NCBI GenBank assembly: GCA_020638875.1
Contig: JACKHS010000007.1
Location: 1 to 64,000 of the forward strand
Source: Planctomycetota bacterium
GTDB taxonomy: Bacteria > Planctomycetota > UBA1135 > GCA-002686595
Direction: 5' to 3'
Length of the DNA: 64,000 bases
Position 1 is the stretch's first letter. Each line of letters starts with the position of its first letter. This document shows, piece after piece, positions 8,501-15,611 of the stretch. The translations under genes were made by a program, and so were the position numbers. The notes under the pieces are model-generated. The model was given only the letters and a program-made list of their open reading frames with translations, made no database searches and was not told the origin of the DNA.

Positions 8501-10173
8501 TCGACCACGACGACGCGTGGCACGCGCGTCACGCGCTGCGGCTACTGCAGGAGCGCGGCGGCGCGGCGGCGGCCGAGGCGCTGCGCGCGCGCGTCGTCGC
8601 CGACGGCGCGCCGCGGGCGCGCTGCGCGCGCTGTGGGCGCTGCACGGCGTCGCGGGCGTCGACGAGGCGCTCTGCCTCGCGCTCGTGCGCGGCGCGGACG
8701 AGGACCTCGCGGCGTGGAGCGTGCAGCTCGCGGCCGAGGACCGCGCGGTCTCCGACGCGCTCGCGGCGGCGTGGGTCGACGCGGCGCGCACGACGGACTC
8801 GGCGCGCGTGCGCCTGTACCTCGCGTCGGCGCTCGAGCGCGTCGGCGCGTCGCTGCCGCACGCGCGCGAGCTCGCCGCGGCGCTGCTCGCGCGCGGTGAG
8901 GACGCGGACGACCCGAACCTGCCGTACCTCGACTGGTACGCGCTGGCGCGCGTGCTCGAGGACGACCCGGCCGCGGGGCTCGAGCTCGCGCGCGCGAGCG
9001 CGCTGGAGCGGCCGCGGCGCCTGGCGCTGCGCCGGCTGGCCTCCACCGCCGGCGGGCGCGAGGCGCTCTGCACCGAGCTGGCGCGCGGGGCCAGCGCGTG
9101 GGAGGACGACCTCGTCGCCGCGCTCGAGCGCGCGCTGGCAGATCGGCGCGGCGTCGCGGCGCCCGCCGCCTGGCCCGCCGCGTACGCGCGCGCTCGCGGC
9201 CGGCGACGCGGCGTTGCGCGAGCGCGCGTTGTGGCTGGCGGCGTCCTTCGGCGACGCGAGCGCGGTGCCGGCCCTGGCGGCGGCGTGCGTGCGCGACGTC
9301 GCGCGCCCCGACGAGCAGCGCGTGCGCGCGCTCGAGGCGCTCGTCGGGACCGAAGCGCCCGAGGTCGGCCCGCTGCTGGTCGAGGCGTTGACGCAACCCG
9401 CGCTGCGCGCCGCGGCCGTGAGCGGCCTCGCGCGTCACGGCGTCGACGGCGCCCCGGCCGCGCTGCTCGCGCTCGTCGCGGAGAGCGACCTCGCCGGCCG
9501 CCGCGCGATCCACACGACGCTCGCCGCGCGCGAGGCCTACGCGCCGGCGCTGCTCGCCGCGCTGGAGGACGGCCGCCTCGCGCGCGAGGAGGTCACCGCC
9601 TCGGTCGTGCGCGTGCTGCGCGGCTACGCGGACGAGGCGCTCGCGGCGCGCGTCGTGGCGCTCTTCGGCGTCGAGCGGCCGCCGGGCGAGGACGCGCTGG
9701 CGCGCATCGCCGCGCTGAAGGCCGAGCTCGAGGCGGGCGCGTTGAAGCGCGCCGACGCCGCGCGCGGCCGGGCGGTGTTCGCGCGCACGTGCGCGCAGTG
9801 CCACACGCTGTTCGGCGAGGGCGGCGACCTCGCGCCGGACCTGACCGGCTCGAACCGCGCGGACGTGGAGTACGTGTTGACGAACCTCGTGGACCCGAGC
9901 GCGGTGATCGGGCGCGACTACCAGGCGACGGTGGTGCGCACGACGGACGGCTTGCTGGTGGTCGGCATCCTGAAGGAGGAGAACGAGGAGGGGCTCGTGT
10001 TGCGCTCGGAGACCGAGACGTGGGTCGTGCGCCACGACGAGGTGGAGGAGCGCGTGCTGTCGGAGGTCTCGACGATGCCGAACGGCTTGCTGGAGACGTT
10101 GGCGGAGGGCGAGCTGGCGGATCTGGTGCGCTACCTCGGGTCGGAGGAGCAGGTGCCGCTGCCGGCGGAGTGA
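5566..10173 (+). CDS. FG-GAP repeat / PVC-type membrane-bound dehydrogenase with HEAT repeats and cytochrome c (two compensating frameshifts)
   Basis: A very large exported protein (~1535 aa). After a signal peptide (MIPPTLVLAAALAAG) come six FG-GAP/VCBS calcium motifs of the form DxDGDGxxDxV (residues ~25-370), a jelly-roll-like segment (~420-570), a PVC-type dehydrogenase propeller (~595-960; GFAVDLVAAEPDLHQPVAL, DDAGRLWVAEAHSYPAR), HEAT-like helices (~960-1380), and a terminal cytochrome c with haem motif CAQCH and a candidate axial Met in TMPNG. It probably passes electrons from a periplasmic sugar or alcohol oxidation to a c-type haem. The frame changes near 8608-8621 and back near 9183-9196; between them the correct protein (ALRALWALHGVAGVDEALC...) continues in another frame. 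Both sites are CG-dinucleotide runs, so sequencing indels are the likeliest cause. Confidence 0.85.
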   Translation: MIPPTLVLAAALAAGDADFERHVLDTTFYCEGAGVGDLDGDGATDVVSGPWIYLGPDFARRVALYEAKPFDPLHYSDSFFAWSRDLDGDGWLDVVQVGFPGAEAWWFENPGAAGGAWTRHLIHDTVDNESPAYVDLVGDEAPELVCCSGGAFGWLAPGADPRERWSFHALSEDLGKQRFTHGLGVGDVDGDGRADVLAMEGWWRQPADLADGPWAFHPVRFSREIGGAQMLVLDVDGDGDADVVTSQNAHGWGLSWYEQRAGGAFVEHVITGATREQNPWGVRVASPHALAACDVDGDGLTDFVSGRRHWAHGPQGDEEGDVPSAIWWFRLERRADGAVFVPHLVDDDSGVGTQVTAADVNGDGRPDVVVGNKQGTFVFVQRAAGASVDEPRRHMAPPALAPRDGGRRPRGADGRELNLGFERGDLSDWTAEGAAFLGQPVLGDTCVVRGREPSLHAGRAWVGGYELEGDAPTGRLRSASFVLDADWASFLVGGGSSQATRVELVDADGDVLCRATGADYESMKVVVVDLAAHRGARAHLELVDEATGGWGHLNFDDFLLHDERPVIDADRLALPLDVVAHAGLAPEEAAAAMTVPSGFAVDLVAAEPDLHQPVALAIDDAGRLWVAEAHSYPARRGEGQGRDVIVVFSDTDGDGAYETRTVFQEGLDLVSGLEVGHGGAWIGAAPFLYFVPDRDGDLVPDGPPEVVLDGWHYEDTHETLNAFTWGPDGWLYGCHGVFTHSRVGAPGTPDDERVPLNAGVWRLHPKTRAFEVFAWGTSNPWGVTFDEAGQAFVTACVIPHLYHLAQGGRYERQAGSHFEPWVYEDIGTIADHRHYLGATPHSGNSRSSAAGGGHAHCGALIYQGDAFPAEYRGRILMNNVHGNRVNQDVLERVGSGFVGRHGQDLLLANDAWFRGIALESGPDGCVYLTDWYDERACHSNERELWDRTNGRLYRLRYGALAPRVVDLAAASDAELVALLDHDDAWHARHALRLLQERGGAAAAEALRARVVADGAPRARCARCGRCTASRASTRRSASRSCAARTRTSRRGACSSRPRTARSPTRSRRRGSTRRARRTRRACACTSRRRSSASARRCRTRASSPRRCSRAVRTRTTRTCRTSTGTRWRACSRTTRPRGSSSRARARWSGRGAWRCAGWPPPPAGARRSAPSWRAGPARGRTTSSPRSSARWQIGAASRRPPPGPPRTRALAAGDAALRERALWLAASFGDASAVPALAAACVRDVARPDEQRVRALEALVGTEAPEVGPLLVEALTQPALRAAAVSGLARHGVDGAPAALLALVAESDLAGRRAIHTTLAAREAYAPALLAALEDGRLAREEVTASVVRVLRGYADEALAARVVALFGVERPPGEDALARIAALKAELEAGALKRADAARGRAVFARTCAQCHTLFGEGGDLAPDLTGSNRADVEYVLTNLVDPSAVIGRDYQATVVRTTDGLLVVGILKEENEEGLVLRSETETWVVRHDEVEERVLSEVSTMPNGLLETLAEGELADLVRYLGSEEQVPLPAE

Positions 10174-10179
10174 GGGGGG

Positions 10180-10193
10180 GCGCTAGCTAGCGC
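10180..10193. terminator. 14-bp palindrome after the PVC dehydrogenase gene
   Basis: GCGCTAGCTAGCGC is a perfect palindrome seven bases after the stop codon. A T-run is absent. It may aid termination; it also contains the CTAG tetramer that recurs in the nearby inverted-repeat arms. Confidence 0.35.
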
Positions 10194-10397
10194 GCCGAGG
10201 CGCGGGGTAGCGGCGGTTCGGCGGGCGAGCAGGGAGCGGAGTGTCTCGGCTCTCCGGGAGTTGGCGTTTCACCACAGAGGACACAGAGGATCCACAGAGG
10301 GCCACAGAGCCGCTAGCGCTGCGACTCGGAGTCGCGGAGAGACCCTGGCGCTCGGAGCGAGGGACGGTCCGACGAGAGAGAGAGTGAGAGGTCAGGT

Positions 10398-10446
10398 GCG
10401 CCGCCCTCGGCGGCCGGCCCTGCGGGCCGGCCGCCGAGGGCGGCGC
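10398..10446. repeat. Perfect 23-bp hairpin inside the inverted-repeat element
   Basis: The arms at 10398-10420 and 10424-10446 are exactly complementary, with loop TGC at 10421-10423. The core GGCGGCCGGCCC is shared with the mirrored hairpin at 10695-10723. Confidence 0.85.
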
Positions 10447-10694
10447 GACGCAGGTGCTTCGCCAGGAGGTCGACCGAGACGTGCTTCCGAAGTCGGTGTC
10501 GTGGCACCGCGGTGGTGCGGGCTCGCGAGCGAGCGAAGCAGTGGCTGCGTCGAGGCTCCTGAACGCGCCGGCGGAGAGGAGGACGCCGCGATGGAGACGG
10601 AGGACGTCTCGGACCGGCTCCTAGCGCTCGATCTGCGTGCGGCGGGGGAGCACAAGGCCGAGGAACGGAAGTCTCCGCCGTCGATCCGTTCCGT

Positions 10695-10723
10695 CGGCGG
10701 CCGGCCCGCAGGGCCGGCCGCCG
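10695..10723. repeat. Mirrored 13-bp hairpin inside the inverted-repeat element
   Basis: CGGCGGCCGGCCC (10695-10707), loop GCA, GGGCCGGCCGCCG (10711-10723). It is the reverse-complement counterpart of the longer hairpin at 10398-10446, shortened by sequence divergence outside the core. Confidence 0.85.
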
Positions 10724-10923
10724 CGGTCGTCCTGAGAGCCTCCCTCCATCCTTGCCCGTCCCTCGCTCCTGACGCGCTCACCTCGCCGGAACGTAGAGCA
10801 ACAGCGCTAGCGGCTCTGTGGCCCTCTGTGGATCCTCTGTGTCCTCTGTGGTGAAACGCCAACTCCCGGAGCGCCAGCACCCTCCGAACCTCCGCGCGCG
10901 CCTTCCGCGCCCAGCGCTCCCGC

Positions 10924-12348
10924 TCAGGGCGTGATGCGCCAGAGCGGGTAGTTCGTCGCGTTGGACTCGAACAGCGTCACCGACTGCGCCACCGGATCCC
11001 AGCTCCACGCCCCCGTCGGCAGGCCGCCGCGCGTCACGCTCGACGGCGCGATCGGGTAGCCGCTGAGCGTCAGCTCCTCGGGCAGCCCGTCCTGCGTGCC
11101 GAACATCACCTCCGCCGGCACCGACGTGTGCAACTGCAGCGACGCGTGATCCACGACGATGCGCTTCAGGTTCTGCGTCTGGTCGATCACCAGCCGGTTG
11201 AGCCCGTCCAGCATCGTCCAGCGGAACGGCGTGAACGCCCCCGGCGCGTCCTGGTAGACGAAGAAGTGGTGCCAGACCGCCTCGCGGTCCGCCAGCACGC
11301 GGTGCGTCCCCGCGCGCGGCGGCGTCAGCGTGTGCTGGCGCAGGAAGTCCAGCGCGACGTGCGCGTCGAGCCAGGCCCACGAGTGCGTCGCGCCCGGCAC
11401 CTCGACGTGCTGCTCGAGACCGGTGAAGGCCTGCATCCAGCCGTGCAACGCCAGCACCTGCGCGCGCAGGTACGCCAGCGGCTCCTGGCTGACGGTGAAG
11501 TCGAGCAGCGGCACGTGCGCGGCGTTGCGCGCCATGTCCGTGCTCGGGTCGATCACCGTGCCGCTCGCGTCGAGGTCGATCAGCGAGCACTGCGCGTACT
11601 CGAACGGGTGGAGCGCCGGCGAGCCGCCGAACATGTTCACGTCGTCGAACACCCACGTGTTCGGCACGCTGTTCCAGTACGTGTTGCCGATGGACACGCC
11701 GCCGGTGTGGTTCACCACCGCCGCGAAGCGCGCGTGCGCCGGGTCCTGGTGGCGCGCCATGTAGCTCGTCACGCCGCCGCCGCCCATCGAGAAGCCCACG
11801 CCGTAGACGCGCGCGGCGTCGACCGGGAAGGTCGCCATGGCCCAGTCGAGCACGTACTCGACGTTGGCCTGCGAGTAGGGGATGCCGAAGTTGTACTGGT
11901 GCGCCCCGAGCGGCGCGACGACGTACCAGCCGCGCTCGAGCGCGAGCTTGAAGATCGGCGTGTTCAGGTAGCAGTCCAACTCGCTCACCCCGTAGCCGTG
12001 GAACATCACGAGCAGCGGCGCGGCGGGCGCGACCGGCGTGCCGGGGACGCCCACCAGGCAGCTCTCCTGCCAGCCGGTGCCCGGGTTGTTGAAGCTGAGC
12101 TGATAGACCTGGTACGCGGGCACGGCCGTGACCGAGGCCACCGGGCCGGTGACGCGCGTGTAGCTGCCGCCGAGCGTGGCCGCGACGCTGCCGCCGGAGC
12201 CGGGCGGCGCCGTGAGCAGCTCGCCGTGGATGCCGCGAGCCGGCGGAGCGGGGGCCTGAGGGGCGGGCGGCCGCTGGGCGGTCGTGCCGGGGCGGCCCTG
12301 GGGCAGCGCCGGCACGAGGGCCAGGGTGAGCAAGGTGGAGAGGAGCAT
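10924..12348 (-). CDS. Secreted alpha/beta hydrolase (esterase/polymer-depolymerase-like)
   Basis: A 474-aa exported hydrolase. MLLSTLLTLALVPALPQG is a signal peptide, followed by a Pro/Ala-rich linker to about residue 40. The alpha/beta fold shows the oxyanion-hole motif LVMFHGYGVSELD, the nucleophile elbow GVGFSMGGGG (G-x-S-x-G with Ser between Phe and Met), and a candidate catalytic His in PGATHSWAW. This layout is that of feruloyl-esterase/PHB-depolymerase-like hydrolases. The C-terminal ~130 residues, after LDFLRQHTL, form a separate beta-rich domain without a recognised name. It is a single gene lying between the inverted-repeat element, 52 bp downstream of its stop, and the end of the long minus-strand operon. 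Substrate unknown. Confidence 0.8.
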   Translation of the reverse strand: MLLSTLLTLALVPALPQGRPGTTAQRPPAPQAPAPPARGIHGELLTAPPGSGGSVAATLGGSYTRVTGPVASVTAVPAYQVYQLSFNNPGTGWQESCLVGVPGTPVAPAAPLLVMFHGYGVSELDCYLNTPIFKLALERGWYVVAPLGAHQYNFGIPYSQANVEYVLDWAMATFPVDAARVYGVGFSMGGGGVTSYMARHQDPAHARFAAVVNHTGGVSIGNTYWNSVPNTWVFDDVNMFGGSPALHPFEYAQCSLIDLDASGTVIDPSTDMARNAAHVPLLDFTVSQEPLAYLRAQVLALHGWMQAFTGLEQHVEVPGATHSWAWLDAHVALDFLRQHTLTPPRAGTHRVLADREAVWHHFFVYQDAPGAFTPFRWTMLDGLNRLVIDQTQNLKRIVVDHASLQLHTSVPAEVMFGTQDGLPEELTLSGYPIAPSSVTRGGLPTGAWSWDPVAQSVTLFESNATNYPLWRITP

Positions 12349-12480
12349 CGGTGCGTACGGCGACGCGGCGGGGCTGCCCGCGGAGGCGAGGGAGGCCGCG
12401 TGCGCAAGTCTACCCCAGGTCCGCCGCGGCGGGGGCGCGCCTGCGAGCGGCCGCCAGGCGCTCTAGACCTCCGACGGAGC

Positions 12481-12499
12481 CGGCTCTACCGGGGAGCCG
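12481..12499 (-). terminator. Weak hairpin after the eleven-gene operon
   Basis: CGGCTC and GAGCCG (6-bp stem, 7-nt loop) lie 15 bp beyond the stop of the last operon gene on the minus strand. There is no U-tract, so termination by this hairpin alone is uncertain. Confidence 0.3.
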
Positions 12500-12513
12500 A
12501 GGAAACTCGCAAA

Positions 12514-13596
12514 TCAGCGCCCGGAGGCCCCGGAGCCGGCGTGGGACCGCACCCAGGCCTGCCAGGCGGCTTCCAGGGCGGGGAGGTCGACCCCGTCCAG
12601 CACGCGCTGCACGGCCTCGCGCGGCGCCTCGCCCTCCGCCGTCGCCGCCGCCTCGACGCAGCGCCCGACGAGCCCGCGCCAGGCCGGGTCCCAGAACGGG
12701 CCGGTGGTCTCGCCGCGGTCGAGGAACAGCACCAGCGACCACGCGAGGCGCGCGGACCCGTAGGCGCCGAGTCCCTCCGCGTTGTCGCCGAAGAACTGCC
12801 GCGAGCCGTAGCCGAGCAGCGTGGCGAGCGGCACCTGGTCGACGGCGCGCTGCAGCACGGGCTCGGCGAGGCGCGGCTCGGCGTCGGGGAGCTCCAGGCG
12901 CCCCGCGCGGGGGTCCATGCCGCCGTACAGCTCGGCGACCCCGTAGAGCAGCCAGAGCGGCAGGTCCGCGAGACCGAGCCGCTCCGCGAAGTACTCGTGC
13001 ACCAGGATGTGCTGCAGCGGCTCGTAGGGCCGCGGCTCGTCGACGTGCGCGTCGAGCAGCACGACGGCCTCGCGCGTGCGCGGCGAGTAGTAGGCGCTGC
13101 TGCCGCCCGGGCCGCCGTACTCGTAGTACTGCGCGGTCGAGCCGAACACGCGCAGCACCGTGCCGCTCGGTTCGTTCGCGCCGCCCAGCGGCGTGGCCGC
13201 CGGGAACTCGCGCACCAGCCGCGCGCGCGTCGCCTCGGCGCGCGCGCGCAGCTCGTCGAGCCGCGCGGCGTCGTGCACGTAGCTGAGGATCAGGTAGTGC
13301 TCGCTCTCGTAGGCGCCCCAGCCGGGCGAGCGCTGGACCTCGAGCTGCAGCTCCGCGCGCCGCTGCTCGCGCGCCCGGCGGGCCTCGCGGCGCGCGACGA
13401 GGTAGCGCTCGCGGCGCGAGAGCTCCTCGTCCGACGGGGCGGGCGGCCCTACCACCTCGGCCGGCGCGGGCGGCTCGGCGACGACCGCGACCTCGACCGG
13501 CGCGGGCTCGCGCGGCGGCGCGGGCGCGAGCGCCTCCTCGCCGCGCGGTGCGCGACACGCGCCGAGCGCGAGCAGTAGCACGACGGTGCGCCTCAT
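12514..13596 (-). CDS. Peptidase-MA/DUF1570-like lipoprotein
   Basis: A 360-aa predicted lipoprotein: MRRTVVLLLALGAC ends in a lipobox with the acylated Cys at residue 14, followed by a Pro/Glu/Ala-rich linker to about residue 55. The body resembles the gluzincin-like DUF1570/peptidase-MA family: HILVHEYFAERL holds the HE of a metal site, then LPLWLLYGVAELYGG matches the usual 'LP.WL.EG.AEY' stretch. The second zinc-ligand His of HExxH is Arg here (HEYFAER), so the protein may be inactive or bind metal differently. ATG overlaps the upstream stop by ATGA (13593-13596), making it the last gene of the long operon. Confidence 0.7.
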   Translation of the reverse strand: MRRTVVLLLALGACRAPRGEEALAPAPPREPAPVEVAVVAEPPAPAEVVGPPAPSDEELSRRERYLVARREARRAREQRRAELQLEVQRSPGWGAYESEHYLILSYVHDAARLDELRARAEATRARLVREFPAATPLGGANEPSGTVLRVFGSTAQYYEYGGPGGSSAYYSPRTREAVVLLDAHVDEPRPYEPLQHILVHEYFAERLGLADLPLWLLYGVAELYGGMDPRAGRLELPDAEPRLAEPVLQRAVDQVPLATLLGYGSRQFFGDNAEGLGAYGSARLAWSLVLFLDRGETTGPFWDPAWRGLVGRCVEAAATAEGEAPREAVQRVLDGVDLPALEAAWQAWVRSHAGSGASGR

Positions 13597-14792
13597 CGCT
13601 GGAACGCGGGCAGGAGCTCGTCGGGCAGCGCCAGCACGAGCACGTTCACGGCGGTGGCGTAGCAGTCGCCGTAGGGCGAGCCACCCCAGGCGCCGTCCTC
13701 GCGCTGCTGCTTGAGGAGCTCGCGCCGCTCGCGCGCGGCCCAGGCGTCGAACACCGCGCGGTCGGGGTTCTGCCAGTAGGCCTGCGCGAGGTAGAGGCGC
13801 TCGTAGCACGGGAAGTCGGGCCTCGTGAGGCTCCCGCGCCCGCCCTTCGCGGCGAGCTCGCGCGCGGCGAGCTCGCGCTCGATCGAGTCGTAGCCCTGCA
13901 CGATCTCGCGCCCGTGGTAGCGCCCGCTCGCGTGCAGCGTCGACAGCGCCGCGGCGGTCAGCGCGACCGAGGACTGCTCGGAGCCCAGCGCGTAGCGGAA
14001 GGAGCCGTCCTCCTTCTGCGAGCGCTCGACGTAGCTCACGGCGCGTTGGATCACCTGCGGATCGACGTGCAGCCCGGCGTCCTTCGCGGCGCGCAACGCC
14101 TGCACCAGGGTGATCGTCACGGAGCCCTCGTGCTCGAGGCCGGCCACCGGGTCGTAGTACCAGCCGCCCTCGACGCCCTGGCTCGCCTCGATCAGCCGCA
14201 CCGCGAGCGGCAGCGCCTCGGCGAGGCGCGCACCGCGCGGGCTGCGCGGCGCGACCGTGTAGGCCTCGCACAGCGCGAGCGTCGCGAAGCCGTGCCCGTG
14301 CATGCGCGAGAGCTTGTCGCGGCCGGCGTGGACGTAGCCGAGCTGGCGCGAGGTCGCCGCGCGGTCGCACTGGGCGAGCAGGAAGTCGATCGCGCGCGCG
14401 AGCTCGGCGCCGTGCGGCCCGCGGTCGAGCGTGCTGCCCGTGGCCATGTAGGCCAGCGCGCCCAGCGCGGTGACCGCGACCGGCGCGTTCTGCGTGGCGC
14501 CGGTGGGGGGGAAGGAGCCGTCGGGCTCGAGCGCCTGCTGCGCCGCGAGGAACGCGACCGCGCGCTCGAGCGCCGCGCGCACGGCTTCGCGGTCGCGGTA
14601 GGGATCGTCGTCGAGCGCGGCCGCGGCCTGTGTCTCGTCGGGCGTCAGGCGCTCGCGCTCGACGCCGTCACGCGCGCCCGGCGGCGCGGCGTCCGAACGC
14701 TCGCGCGCACCCTCGGCGAGCGCCGCGAGCGACAGCGCGAGCAGCGCGACCGCCGCGCGGCGAACGCGGCTCTCCCCCCGCCGCGCGTTCAC
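13593..14792 (-). CDS. Exported prenyltransferase/squalene-cyclase-fold repeat protein (first paralogue)
   Basis: A 399-aa protein with a signal-like N-terminus (VRRAAVALLALSLAALA) and an alpha/alpha-toroid made of repeats such as LAAQQALEPDGSF, LIEASQGVEGGWYYDP, YVERSQKEDGSFRYAL and LLKQQREDGAWGG, the QxxDGSW-like signature of squalene-hopene cyclases and prenyltransferases. The DxDD catalytic motif of true cyclases is not seen, so an enzyme role is doubtful; planctomycete operons commonly carry such proteins next to BatA/VWA genes. It ends in LLPAFQR, like the paralogue at 20762-21931 (FLPIFQR). Start is GTG at 14792, giving a GTGA overlap with the upstream stop. Confidence 0.8.
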   Translation of the reverse strand: MNARRGESRVRRAAVALLALSLAALAEGARERSDAAPPGARDGVERERLTPDETQAAAALDDDPYRDREAVRAALERAVAFLAAQQALEPDGSFPPTGATQNAPVAVTALGALAYMATGSTLDRGPHGAELARAIDFLLAQCDRAATSRQLGYVHAGRDKLSRMHGHGFATLALCEAYTVAPRSPRGARLAEALPLAVRLIEASQGVEGGWYYDPVAGLEHEGSVTITLVQALRAAKDAGLHVDPQVIQRAVSYVERSQKEDGSFRYALGSEQSSVALTAAALSTLHASGRYHGREIVQGYDSIERELAARELAAKGGRGSLTRPDFPCYERLYLAQAYWQNPDRAVFDAWAARERRELLKQQREDGAWGGSPYGDCYATAVNVLVLALPDELLPAFQR

Positions 14793-15607
14793 CGCGGCGT
14801 GCTGCGCTGGTTGAGCTTCACGTAGTACTGGTCGATCCAGTCGCGGTAGCGCGACGGCAGCTCGCCGCGCCCCTCGGCGCGGAAGGTGCTCTGCAGGCGC
14901 GGCGGCAGGTTGCCCCAGCCTTGATCGCCCGGATCGTCCTGGCCCGCGCGCGAGGCCTGGCCGCCGTCGCGCTCGTTCGCGGCGCGGTCCTGACCGTCCT
15001 CGTGCGAGCCCTCGGGGCTCTTGGGCTCCTGGCCCGGCTGCTGACCCTGGGGCTCCTCGCCGCCGGCCTGCTGCTGGTCGCCCTCGCCCTGGCCCTGCTC
15101 CTGACCGTCGGGCTGCTGACCCTGCGTGTCCTCGCCGGGCATCGACGGCGTCTGCTCGCCCGCGACCTGGTCCTGGCCCTGCTGGTTGCCTGACTTCGAG
15201 CCGCCGGGCGACTGCGACTGCTGGCCGCCCGAGGACCCCGGCGTGCCGGGCTGCTGGCTCATCTGGCGCGCGATCTCGAGCAGCTCCTCGAGGTTCCGCT
15301 GCACCTCGCGGCCCGCGCCGATCGAGTCGCGCAGCAGGCGGTCGATGCCCGCGTCGCGCACGCCGCCGAGGCTCGTCGTGTCGCCGGCGGCGGCGTCGGT
15401 GAGCAGCACGTCGATGCCTTCGAGCTTGCGCTCGACCTCGGCGAACAGCTCGCGCAGGCGCTGCTCGGCGTCGCGCGTCGACTCGCCCTGCGCGCGCGGC
15501 GGTTCCTCGCCGGGCGGCGCGATCTTCACGTCGGGGCCTTGCTGCGCGGCGGCCAGCGGCGCGACGCACAGGGCGGCGAGGAGCAGAGTGCGGAAGCGTG
15601 CGTCCAT
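14789..15607 (-). CDS. Secreted Gln/Gly-rich low-complexity protein
   Basis: A 272-aa protein with a signal peptide (MDARFRTLLLAALCVAPLAAA). Residues ~45-115 form a helical region (RDAEQRLRELFAEVERKLEG) with an aspartate-rich loop, residues ~115-225 are a disordered Gln/Gly/Ser/Glu/Asp tract, and the tail is a more ordered LPSRYRDWIDQYYVKLNQRS. The C-terminal segment, with a conserved-looking YRDWIDQYYVKL, is probably the functional or binding part. No enzyme motif is visible. It lies inside the long operon, 4 bp from the coiled-coil gene and overlapping the next gene by GTGA, so it probably works with the coiled-coil protein. Confidence 0.75.
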   Translation of the reverse strand: MDARFRTLLLAALCVAPLAAAQQGPDVKIAPPGEEPPRAQGESTRDAEQRLRELFAEVERKLEGIDVLLTDAAAGDTTSLGGVRDAGIDRLLRDSIGAGREVQRNLEELLEIARQMSQQPGTPGSSGGQQSQSPGGSKSGNQQGQDQVAGEQTPSMPGEDTQGQQPDGQEQGQGEGDQQQAGGEEPQGQQPGQEPKSPEGSHEDGQDRAANERDGGQASRAGQDDPGDQGWGNLPPRLQSTFRAEGRGELPSRYRDWIDQYYVKLNQRSTPR

Positions 15608-15611
15608 GGCG

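Larger units (their letters stand above)
10252..10871. mobile_element. Non-coding near-palindromic element with perfect 70-bp terminal inverted repeats (MITE-like)
   Basis: The 70 bp at 10252-10321 are the exact reverse complement of 10802-10871. Each arm carries four CACAGAG(G) motifs spaced 9-11 bp. Internally, a hairpin at 10398-10446 (perfect 23-bp stem, TGC loop) is mirrored by a related hairpin at 10695-10723 (13-bp stem, GCA loop), each about 77 bp from its arm, so the whole 620 bp is an imperfect giant palindrome. No plausible protein is encoded; frames through the arms give the artefactual HHRGHRGSTEG peptide seen in many genomes carrying this repeat type. No target-site duplication is obvious. 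It could be a non-autonomous transposable element or a head-to-head pair of interspersed repeats. Confidence 0.75.

Noticed and set aside
5401..8532. Long minus-strand open frames opposite large genes (here and elsewhere)
   Set aside because: They are Val/Arg/Ala-rich antisense shadows created by high G+C and lack domains or starts.
10261..10880. Proteins encoded by the inverted-repeat arms (FHHRGHRGSTEG peptides)
   Set aside because: The peptide is a translation of the CACAGAGG repeat on both strands, a known artefact.
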